A stretch of DNA of 64,000 nucleotides from Chaenocephalus aceratus (lineage: Eukaryota; Chordata; Actinopteri; Perciformes; Channichthyidae), in the NCBI GenBank assembly GCA_023974075.1, contig JAMFTG010000225.1, positions 62,001 to 126,000 on the forward strand, read 5' to 3'. Position numbers and translations under genes: made by a program. The notes under the pieces are model-generated. The model made no database searches and had not been told where the DNA came from. It saw only the letters and a program-made list of their open reading frames with translations. Shown in pieces: positions 55,701 to 64,000 of this stretch; position 1 is the stretch's first letter; each line of letters begins with the position of its first letter.

Positions 55701-58700
55701 CTACATACTGATATACACCTGAACATCAGCAGGAGAGGACTCTTTAAAGTAGAGACACTACATACTGATATACACCTGAACATCAGCTGGAGAGGACTCT
55801 TAAAGTAGAGACACTACATACTGATATACACCCTGAACATCAGCAGGAGAGGACTCTTTAAAGTAGAGACACTACATACTGATATAGTGTAGTGGAGTAT
55901 AAGTATGAAGCAGACCTCTCTTAAATCTCTCTCTCTCTTTGCAGCTGGCTGTAGGAGAATCCATCAAAGTGGAGGACGACGAGTTATGTTCCCAAACTGA
56001 GCCGTACCGTGAGTCCAGAAATAATAAACTCTCTTTTATTGGACATAATATCCAAAATCTAAGACGATACCTGGTCACATATTACAATAAAGAAATTGCA
56101 TTTGAGGCTAAACTGACAGAGATTTATAGATTAGAGCAGTGGTTCCCAAACTTTTTCAGTCGGGCCCCCTTGTGTAATTAGAAATATTTCCGGGACCCCC
56201 AACCCGGTTCTATATTGGTAGGATTTATCGTATATTGTTGTAAAACATTACATTTGTTCTACTAATAATAATAATAAGATATAAAGTTCCAACTATAATT
56301 GTATATTTTATTATGGATTACACATGAACTAAAGTGCTGTAATACTGTGAATTAATTTTGGCCTAATTAAAACTAGCAGGCCTTCTTCCAGAGTAGTAGA
56401 TTTTTAAATTCAAATTTCTTAAGGAAAATATATTACTATGTCTACTGCAGGTTGCAAACGATCACATCACGTTACCGTTCCTATTCCACATAGCCTATCA
56501 GTGACTTGTGTGCTTGCTTTCCCTCGCAGGTCTTCTCAGAGCGGGGCTGCTGTTTAGAGACGGCCTCTCAGTTCATTCTCAATGTTCAGCTTTGATCTGT
56601 ATCTCGTTTTGATGGCAGCAGAAAAAGCCTCTCTCACAAGTAGGATGTTGCTAAAGGCAGCGTTAGCCACAGCTCTCTGACCAATGAGACATTTTCGAGC
56701 AGTGTTTGTTTACAATTGAATAATATTAATAATAATAATAATAATACATTTGTTTTATATAGCACACTTTAAAAACAACGTTATCTCAAGGTGCTTCACA
56801 AAGCTAAAAGGAGAAAATAATAAAAATAAAAAAATCTTCCCGCGCCCTCTGCAGTACCTCCGCGAACCACCAGGGGTCGCGCCCCACAGTTTGAAAACCA
56901 CTGGATTACAGCATTTGACATACGTTTATTTAGTACACTGTAACAGTTTGAAGCCGTTCTCACGCTAAATGAAAGTGTTATTATCATTTGAATCATAAAA
57001 AAACACTCGATAAAGTTTGTGAAAGTGTTAAATTCTGGTCTTATTTTCTCCAGGTGTTGACAGACACACAGAGAAGGAAGCCCCGCCCCCTCCGACCAAA
57101 CGGAAGTAACGAAGGAAGTTGTCAGCTCTTCCTGCCAGAGGTCAGAGGTCAGCGAAGAGTCCGACTGCCTGATATTCGAACCACAGCTCCAACACCCCCC
57201 GCTCATTACCCACAATCCTTTGGGGGAGGATCCCAGCTGCTCGTACGCCAGCAACAGCGTTTCCGCGACGTCGGATTCGAACGGTTTTCATTTGGTTTAC
57301 TGACGAAGGAAACGGCCAGCAGGGGAAACAGTTCTTCTGCACTTTCCTGTGGGAAGACTTTGGCCTGCCTGAAGAACCTGAAGACTCACCTGAGGGTCCA
57401 CACAGGTGAGGGGGTTGTCGTAGCAACTTAAAATCAGCTGCTGTCTAGAGAAAATGATGAGCAAATATGCAAAGAAACACAATATCGATATAAAGTATTT
57501 TAAGATCTTTTCCTTTAATGCTTGCAAGCATGACGACTCCTCTGAGAGCTCATGAAGAAGAGGGGACACATGTTGATGTAGAGGAGACATGAAGAAGAGG
57601 GGACACGTGTTGATGTAGAAGAGACATGGAGAAGAGGGGACACATGTGTGATGATGTAGAAGAGACATGAAGAAGAGGGGACACATGTTGATGATGTAGA
57701 AGAGACATGAGAAGAGGGGACACATGTTGATGTAGAAGAGACATGGAGAAGAGGGGACACATGTTTATGTAGAAGAGACATGAAGAAGAGGGGACACATG
57801 TTGATGTAGAAGAGACATGGAGAAGAGGGGACACATGTTGATGTAGAAGAGACATGAGAATGAAGAGGGGACACATGTTGATGTAGAAGAGACATGAAGA
57901 AGAGGGGACACATGTTGATGTAGAAGAGACATGAGGAAGAGGGGACACATGTGATGTAGAAGAGACATGGAGAAGAGGGGACACATGTTGATGTAGAAGA
58001 GACATGAAGAAGAGGGGACACATGTTGATGTAGAAGAGACATGAAGAAGAGGGGACACATGTTGATGTAGAAGAGACATGGAGAAGAGGGGACACATGTT
58101 GATGTAGAAGAGACATGAGAAGAGGGGACACATGTTGATGTAGAAGAGACATGGAGAAGAGGGGACACATGTTGATGTAGAAGAGACATGGAGAAGAGGG
58201 GAACATGTTGATGTAGAAGAGACATGAAGAAGAGGGGACACATGTTGATGATGTAGAAGAGACATGGAAGAAGAGGGGACACATGTTGATGATTTAGAAG
58301 ATACATGAAGAAGAGGGGACACATGTTGATGATGTAGAAGAGACATGGAAAAGAGGGGACACATGTTGATATGTAGAAGAGACATGGAGAAGAGGGGACA
58401 CATGTTGATGTAGAAGAGACATGAAGAAGAGGGGACACATGTTGATGTAGAAGAGACATGAGGAAGAGGGGACACATGTTGATGTAGAAGAGACATGAAG
58501 AAGAGGGGACACATTTTGTAGATGAGAAGAGGGGACACTTTGAGAGATAAGAGGGGACACATGTTGATGTATAAGAGACATGAAGAAGAGGGGACACATG
58601 TTGATGTAGAAGAGACATGGAGAAGAGGGGACACATGTTGATGTAGAGGAGACATGAAGAAGAGGGGGACACATGTTGATGTAAAAGAGACATGAAGAAG

Positions 58701-61700
58701 AAGGGACACATGTTGATGTAGAAGAGACATGAGGAAGAGGGGACACATGTTGATGTAGAAGAGACATGAAGAAGAGGGGACACATGTTGATGTAAGAGAG
58801 ACATGAAGAAGAGGGGACACGTTTGATGAAGAAGAGGGGACACATGTTGATGTAGAAGAGACATGAAGAAGAGGGGACACATGTTGATGTAGAAGAGACA
58901 TGGAGAAGAGGGGACACATGTTGATGTAGAAGAGACATGGAGAAGAGGGGACACATGTTGATGTAGAAGAGACAAGAAGAGGGGACACATGTTGATGTAG
59001 AAGAGACATGGAGAAGAGGGGACACATGTTGATGTAGAAGAGACATGAAGAAGAGGGGACACATGTTGATGTAGAAGAGACATGAAGAAGAGGGGACACA
59101 TGTTGATGTAGAAGAGACATGAAGAAGAGGGGACACATGTTGATGTAGAAGAGACATGAAGAAGAGGGGACACATGTTGATGTAGAAGAGACATGAAGAA
59201 GAGGGGACACATGTTGATGTAGGAGAGACATGAAGAAGAGGGGACACATGGTGATGTAGAGAGACATGAAGAAGAGGGGACACATGGTGATGTAGAAGAG
59301 ACATGAAGAAGAGGGGACACATGTTGATGTAGGAGAGACATGAAGAAGAGGGGACACATGTTGATGTAGAAGAGACATGAAGAAGAGGGGACACATGTTG
59401 ATGTAGAAGAGATATGAAGAAGAGGGGACACATGTGATGTAGAAGAGACATGAAGAAGAGGGGACACATGTTGATGTAGAAGAGACATGGAAGAGGGGAC
59501 ACATGTTGATGTAGAGAGACATGAAGAGAGGGGACACATGTTGATGTAAAAGAGACATGAAGAAGAAGGGACACATGTTGATGTAGAAGAGACATGAGGA
59601 AGAGGGGACACATGTTGATGTAGAAGAGACATGAGAAGAAGGGACACATGTTGATGTAGAAGAGACATGAGGAAGGGGACACATGTTGATGTAGAAGAGA
59701 CATGAAGAAGAGGGGACACATGTTGATGTAGAGAGACATGAAGAAGAGGGGACACATGTTGATGGAGAAGAGACATGGAGAAGAGGGGACACATGTTGAT
59801 GTAGAAGAGACATGAAGAAGAGGGGACACATGTTGATGTAGAAGAGATATGAAGAAGAGGGACACATGTTGATGTATAGAGACATGAAGAAGAGGGGACA
59901 CATGTTGATGTAGAAGAGACATGGAGAAGAGGGGACACATGTTGATGTAGAGGAGACATGAAGAAGAGGGGACACATGTTTGATGTAAAGAGACTGAAGA
60001 AGAAGGGACACATGTTGATGTAGAAGAGACATGAGGAAGAGGGGACACATGTTGATGTAGAATAGACATGAAGAAGAGGGGGACACATGTTGATGTAGAG
60101 AGACATGAGAAGATGGAACACGTGGTGATGAAGAAGAGGGGACACATGTTGATGTAGAAGAGACATGAAGAAGAAGGGACACATGTTGATGTAGAAGAGA
60201 CATGAGGAAGAGGGGACACATGTTGATGTAGAAGAGACATGAAGAAGAGGGGACACATGTTGATGTAGAGAGACATGAAGAAAGGGGACACATGTTGATG
60301 GAGAGAGGGGACACAGTTGATGTAGAAGAGACAGGAGAAGAGGGGACACATGTTGATGTAGAAGAGACAAGAAGAAGAGGGGACACATGTTGATGTAGAA
60401 GAGACATGAAGAAGAGGGGCACATGTTGATGTAGAAGAGACATGGAGAAGAGGGGACACATGTTGATGTAGAGAGACATGGAGAAGAGGGGACACATGTT
60501 GATGAAGAAGAGACAAGAAGAAGAGGGGACACATGTTGATGTAGAAGAGACATGAAGAAGAGGGGACACATGTTGATGTAGAAGAGACATGGAGAAGAGG
60601 GGACACATGTTGATGTAGAAGAGACATGAAGAAGAGGGGACACACGTTGATGTAGAAGAGACATGGAGAAGAAGGGGACACATGGTGATGTAGAAGAGAC
60701 ATGTAGAAGAGGGGACACATGTTGATGTAGAAGAGACATGGAGAAGAGGGGACACATGTTGATGTAGAAAGACATGAAGAAGAGGGGACACATGTTGATG
60801 TAGAAGAGACATGAAGAAGAGGGGACACATGTTGATGTAGAACAGACATGAAGAAGAGGGGACACATGTTGATGTAGAAGAGACATGAAGAAGAGGGGAC
60901 ACATGTTGATGTAGAAGAGACATGAAGAAGAGGGGGACACATGTTGATGTAGAAGAGACATGGAGAAGAGGGGACACATGTTGATGTAGAAGAGACATGA
61001 ACAAGAGGGGACACATGTTGATGTAGAAGAGACATGAAGAAGAGGGGACACATGTTGATGTAGAAGAGACATGGAGAAGAGGGGACACATGTTGATGTAG
61101 AAGAGACGTGAAGAAGAGGGGACACATGTTGATGTAGAAGAGACATGAAGAAGAGGGGACAAATGTTGATGTCGAAGAGACATGGAGAAGAGGGGACACA
61201 TGTTGATGTAGAAGAGACATGAAGAAGAGGGGACACATGTTGATGTAGAAGAGACATGGAGAAGAAGGGACACATGTTGATGTAGAAGAGACATGAAGAA
61301 GAGGGGACACATGTTGATGTAGAAGAGACATGAAGAAGAAGGGACACATGTTGATGTAGAAGAGACTTGGAGAAGAGGGGACACATGTTGATGTAGAAGA
61401 GACTTGGAGAAGAGGGGACACATGTTGATGTAGAAGAGACATGACGAAGAGGGGACACATGTTGATGTAGAAGAGACATGAAGAAGAGGGGACACATGTT
61501 GATGTAGAAGAGACATGAAGAAGAGGGGACACATGTTTATGTAGAAGAGACTTGGAGAAGAGGGAACACATGTTGATGTAGAAGAGACATGGAGAAGAGG
61601 GGACACATGTTGATGTAGAAGAGACATGAAGAAGAGGGGACACATGTTGATGTAGAAGAGACATGGAGAAGAGGGGACACATGTTGATGTAGAAGAGACA

Positions 61701-62895
61701 TGAAGAAGAGGGGACACATGCTGATGTAGAAGAGACATGAAGAAGAGGGGACACATGTTGATGTAGAAGAGACATGGAGAAGAGAGGACACATGTTGATG
61801 TAGAAGAGACATGAAGAAGAGGGGACACATGTTGATGTAGAATAGACATGGAGAAGAGGGGACACATGTTGATGTAGAAGAGACATGAAGAAGAGGGGAC
61901 ACATGTTGATGTAGAAGAGACATGAAGAAGAGGGGACACGTGTTGATGTAGAAGAGACATGGAGAAGAGGGGACACATGTTGATTTAGAAGAGACATGAA
62001 GAAGAGGGGACACGTGTTGATGTTGAAGAGACATGGAGAAGAGGGGACACATGTTGATGTAGAAGAGACATGAAGAAGAGGGGACACCTGTTGATGTAGA
62101 AGAGGACATGGAGAAGAGGGGACACATGCTGATGTAGAAGAGACATGGAGAAGAGGGGACACATGTTGATGTAGAAGAGACATGAAGAAGAGGGGACACA
62201 TGTTGATGTAGAAGAGACATGGAGAAGAGGGGACACATGTTGATGTAGAAGAGACATGAAGAAGAGGGGACACATGTTGATGTAGAAGAGACATGAAGAA
62301 GAGGGGACACATGTTGATGTAGAAGAAGAGGGGACACATGTCGATGTAGAAGAGACATGAAGAAGAGGGACACATGTTGATGTAGAAGAGACATGAAGAA
62401 GAGGGGACACATGTTGATGTAGAAGAGACATGGAGAAGAGGGGACACATGTTGATGTAGAAGAGACATGAAGAAGAGGGGACACATGTTGATGTAGAAGA
62501 GACATGGAGAAGAGGGGACACATGTTGATGTAGAAGAGACATGAAGAAGTGGATTTTACATAATGGGTCCCCTTTAATCTGTGATGTTTCCTCCTGCAGG
62601 TGAGAAACCGTTCGTCTGCTCGCTCTGCGGGACGCGTTTCTCCGACTCCAGCAACCTGAAGCGGCACCAGAACGTTCACACAGGAGAGAAACGATACGGA
62701 TGCGCTCATTGCGGGAAACGATTCGCTCAGTCCGGGTCGCTGAAGGTCCACATGAGCGTGCACATCGACTGCAAACAGTTCAGGTGTTCCTTCTGCGGGA
62801 AGACGTTCATCTCCGGGAGCCATTTGAGGAGACATGTCAACGAACACGTCAACGAACACGTCAACGAGAAGAGGTTCGAGGAAACGCTACCGTGA
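49713..62895 (+). CDS. C2H2 zinc-finger gene 2, five exons, one exon with frame breaks
   Basis: Exons are 49713-50088, 54254-54306, 55945-56008, 57054-57405 and 62601-62895. Exon 1 starts MSPAASLHVQLASIMEVLAN, then EICELVDSGLAVLQLEV and KENEALRRKLRLVE, the coiled-coil block also found in gene 1. A T/A/G-rich repetitive segment follows (about residues 66-105). Exon 3 is acidic (IKVEDDELCSQTEPY). Exon 4 has the proline/lysine segment APPPPTKRK, an acidic middle (SEVSEESDCLIFEP) and the first finger. Exon 5 has three fingers: CSLCGTRF...HQNVH, CAHCGKRF...HMSVH and CSFCGKTF...HVNEH. The HTGEKP linker is split by the 5.2-kb intron. It is a nuclear DNA-binding protein by family. Exon 4 changes frame three times, so as read the fingers are not joined to the N-terminus; it is a pseudogene, or the assembly has indels. 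Confidence 0.72.
50089..51342 (+). other. Intron 1 of gene 2, first part, with a 165-bp duplication
   Basis: 50190-50290 carries repeat-like GTCCCCGG motifs (GGGTTACCAGACGTTCCCGG), and a partner stretch lies at 51262-51280. Two diverged tandem units (50857-50985 and 51024-51150) share CACTCCAGGGTGATAGCAGG and GGACAATCTGATGTAGAGTT. They may be the interior of one non-autonomous element, but I could not fix the ends. Confidence 0.5.
51850..53244. mobile_element. Element with exact 8-bp duplication, GACTAAAA-rich, nested
   Basis: The ends are TAGTGTTTAATTTCGTTGAC at 51858 and the inverted GACGAAATTAACACTA ending at 53236. CCTGTCAG flanks both (51850-51857 and 53237-53244). The interior has many copies of GACTAAAA and GACGAAAA and a GC-rich minisatellite. 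The 8-bp duplication fits the hAT superfamily. Confidence 0.88.
52155..52375. repeat. 30-bp GC-rich minisatellite
   Basis: About seven units of GCTGCGGCTGGGCAGCAGCT plus GTGTGTCCGT. GCAGCAGCTG blocks are self-complementary in part. It lies inside the GACTAAAA-rich element and is open in several frames only because of its composition. Confidence 0.9.
53587..54253 (+). other. Intron 1 of gene 2, last part
   Basis: 53785-53965 is one end of a hAT 1 family copy (CAGGGTGTCAAACTCAATTT, then GGATTATTATCAGATAGGGT). 53990-54060 repeats GCCCAGAGATCAAAGGTT twice. The remainder is AT-rich. The acceptor before exon 2 is CACCTCCTACAG. Confidence 0.6.
54307..55890. repeat. 57-bp minisatellite, about 28 copies
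   Basis: The unit contains GGACTCTTTAAAGTAGAGAC, ACTACATACTGATATACACC and TGAACATCAGCAGGAGA. Copies are more than 90 percent alike by eye, differing by single bases and small indels. The first copy begins at the exon 2 splice donor itself (CG/GTGAGGACTCTTT). It fills almost all of intron 2. Confidence 0.95.
56129..56911. mobile_element. hAT element, CAGTGGTTCCCAAAC type, in intron 3
   Basis: The left end CAGTGGTTCCCAAACTTTTT is at 56137, the right end CAGTTTGAAAACCACTG at 56903. The flanks GATTAGAG and GATTACAG differ at one base. Within it, 56715-56810 is a LINE-tail-like piece (ATAATAATAAT then TTATATAGCACACTTTAAA). Confidence 0.87.
57054..57405 (+). pseudogene. Exon 4 of zinc-finger gene 2, three frame breaks
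   Basis: The expected reading runs VDRHTEKEAPPPPTKRK, hits TAA at 57107, and continues one base off as VTKEVVSSSCQRSEVSEES to FHLVY. It then shifts again near 57300 (DEGNGQQGKQFFCTF) and a third time at about 57346 inside the first finger, where an extra C separates CTF from CGKTLACLKNLKTHLRVH. Each break is a single base. The donor at 57406 (GTGAGG) and phase 1 fit exon 5. Confidence 0.75.
57540..62553. repeat. 37-bp minisatellite, about 135 copies, 5 kb
   Basis: The unit is GAAGAGACATGAAGAAGAGG then GGACACATGTTGATGTA; a common variant has CATGGAGAAG. Copies differ by single substitutions and one-base indels. On the minus strand the unit has no stop in any frame and 37 is not a multiple of three, so very long spurious frames (up to about 1570 codons) appear. 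It fills the intron that splits the first and second fingers of zinc-finger gene 2. No spacers are present, so it is not CRISPR-like. Confidence 0.97.
62554..62577. mobile_element. TTAA MITE terminus capping the 37-bp array
   Basis: The inverse of this stretch reads TTAAAGGGGACCCATTATGT followed by AAAATCCACTT, matching the MITE terminus at 63036 (TTAAAGGGGACCTATCATGC). The array follows directly inward. Confidence 0.8.
62601..62895 (+). other. Last exon of zinc-finger gene 2, three intact fingers
   Basis: The acceptor TCCTCCTGCAG ends at 62600. The exon completes HTG-EKPF and encodes three C2H2 fingers. The last finger's HVNEH is followed by a triplicated 12-base unit (GTCAACGAACAC type, 62837-62872), giving HVNEHVNEHVNEKRFEETLP and a stop. 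The triplication is in frame and lies outside the zinc ligands except for the last histidine, so it gives alternative ligands. Confidence 0.85.
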
Positions 62896-63035
62896 TGGAG
62901 AAGGGACGAAGAAGAGAGGAACATTTAGTATTCTGGACAAAAAGGTATCGTGTGCACAATCCAGAGGTGTCCAAACCACGGCCCGCGGAGCATTTTGAAT
63001 CGACCCTCACTCAGCAAATTAAAAAGTATAACGAC
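62896..63035 (+). other. 3' flank of zinc-finger gene 2
   Basis: GAGGTGTCCAAACCACGGCC near 62964 resembles a decayed hAT end. No AATAAA is seen before the MITE. Confidence 0.4.
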
Positions 63036-63344
63036 TTAAAGGGGACCTATCATGCAAAATGCACTTGTTGATGTCTTTTATACATAAACACGTGTCCCCG
63101 GTGCGTCGGGGAACTCACGCAGCGTCAGAAAATAAAACCCCGTCTCTTTTCCTCCGTACCCAAATCTTTTAAAAACGGGTGAACAGCGAGCGGATACAGA
63201 TTCCATCCGAACTGACGTCAAATCGGCAGCGGACCCACAGAAAGATGCCGTCAGAAACAATGCCTGACGTGTTTTGGACGTAATCTCGTCTTTGTTTACA
63301 TTAGCAAGCCTCGCTAACACTCAGAGATAATCTGTACTGTAGAG
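63036..63344. mobile_element. TTAA MITE, second copy, cut by a hAT
   Basis: It begins TTAAAGGGGACCTATCATGC and shares GTGCGTCGGGGAACTCACGC, GACGTCAAATCGGC and CTCGCTAACACTCAGAG with 44589-45120. It stops at the hAT start at 63345; the rest probably lies beyond that element. Confidence 0.8.
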
Positions 63345-64000
63345 CAGTGGTTCCCAACCTGGGGGGCGCCAAAGATCGCAGGGGGGGGGCGCCAAAGATC
63401 GCAGGGGGGGGGCGCCAGGCCTCAGATGAGTTGAGGCCAAATATCATATTTAAACTTTTTTTTTACATATAATTGTAAAACAATACATGATTGTCACTAA
63501 AAGCTTGTCTCTACATTACAATAAAATATAAAAAATAATTGATTAATTAATTTGAATACAAATTCAAGTTAGTATTAAAGGCATAAAAAGACAGAAATGT
63601 ATAATTCTTTCTTTGATAGAAATGTCTCTTCTGCCCGTAAAGTGTCCAAACCGGGCTCGTCTGGATAAGCGCATGTTTAAAACATAGTCATCGTCCACGC
63701 CGGTTTCAGTTGGATTATTTGTCAGTTGCTCCGATCAGATCGCTCTCCTCCATTTTGTAGATTATTTACGACTTTTGAGTCCACATAAACACATCGGCAA
63801 AATCCAGCTTACTTTGAGCATGTGTTTTAAACAGTTTAATCCCTTTGTGAATTATTTCCACTTCCGCCGTCCTTTCATTTCTTCATTCAGCGGGAATCCA
63901 GAGGAATTCATCCTGAGTCCAATAACCATCAAAGTCGCTCCAATAGTGCTCCTTGACTACGCTTTCATCCTCCTTCAACACAATACTCCACATTTGTGAG
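63345..64000. mobile_element. hAT element start, runs off the window
   Basis: CAGTGGTTCCCAACCTGGGG is a hAT-type left end, followed by a duplicated GGGGGGCGCCAAAGATCGCA. The right end is not in the window. The frame at 63775-63999 has no recognised domain. Confidence 0.6.

Noticed and set aside
54307..55890. CRISPR-like regular repeats
   Set aside because: The array is head-to-tail with no unique spacers, in a eukaryotic intron. The same holds for the 37-bp array.
57515..62859. Minus-strand open frames of up to about 1570 codons with HVSPLLHVSSTSTC repeats
   Set aside because: They are products of the 37-bp tandem repeat, whose unit lacks stops in all three minus frames.

Overview
The window is animal nuclear DNA, most likely from a teleost fish. 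The evidence is spliced genes with GT-AG introns, non-LTR retrotransposons of the L2/CR1/Rex type, dense hAT, TTAA-target, Harbinger and Tc1 relics, a tRNA-derived SINE with the usual fish tail, and long CA/TG microsatellites. There is no bacterial operon, phage, CRISPR array or rRNA. The species cannot be named from the sequence. Most of the window is transposon-derived; I find three recognisable host genes, all on the + strand, plus one unidentified coding-like exon.

Layout. 0-12 kb: a TTAA-flanked MITE, a minus-strand L2-type LINE (about 1033-4215), then a nest in which a + strand LINE (A) is cut into three pieces by a second LINE (B) and by a hAT element that carries another hAT; both hATs have exact 8-bp target duplications. 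12-17.4 kb: a region bounded by a 21-bp inverted repeat, holding a BED-finger hAT and another hAT. 17.3-22.1 kb: a possible solo LTR and a minus-strand L1 lacking its RT core, interrupted by Tc1 and LINE fragments, one with a 5' inversion. 22.5-31.3 kb: the histidine N-acetyltransferase gene (hisat/nat16-like, four coding exons, 326 aa, intact), with two copies of one TTAA-ended element on either side. 31.3-36.7 kb: hAT, a CCCTAC-rich telomere-like array, LINE and Penelope-like fragments, and a SINE. 36.8-39.6 kb: a 2.8-kb element with long inverted repeats and an exact 8-bp duplication, containing an unidentified exon. 40.9-48.1 kb: a Harbinger relic, minisatellites and C2H2 zinc-finger gene 1. 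49.6-62.9 kb: paralogous zinc-finger gene 2, whose introns hold hATs, a 57-bp minisatellite and a 5-kb, 37-bp minisatellite. 62.9-64 kb: a TTAA MITE cut by a hAT that runs off the window.

How the parts relate. The acetyltransferase makes N-acetylhistidine, an osmolyte of fish eye and brain, and stands alone functionally. The two zinc-finger genes share an architecture (an N-terminal coiled-coil-like EICELV segment, an acidic linker, C-terminal C2H2 fingers) and look like a tandem pair from an expanding fish zinc-finger cluster. Several of their splice donors lie exactly at repeat edges, and gene 2 has several one-base frame breaks in one exon, so it is either decaying or affected by assembly indels. 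The most unusual structure is the 5-kb array: its unit matches the subterminal part of a TTAA MITE, and the MITE terminus still caps the array.
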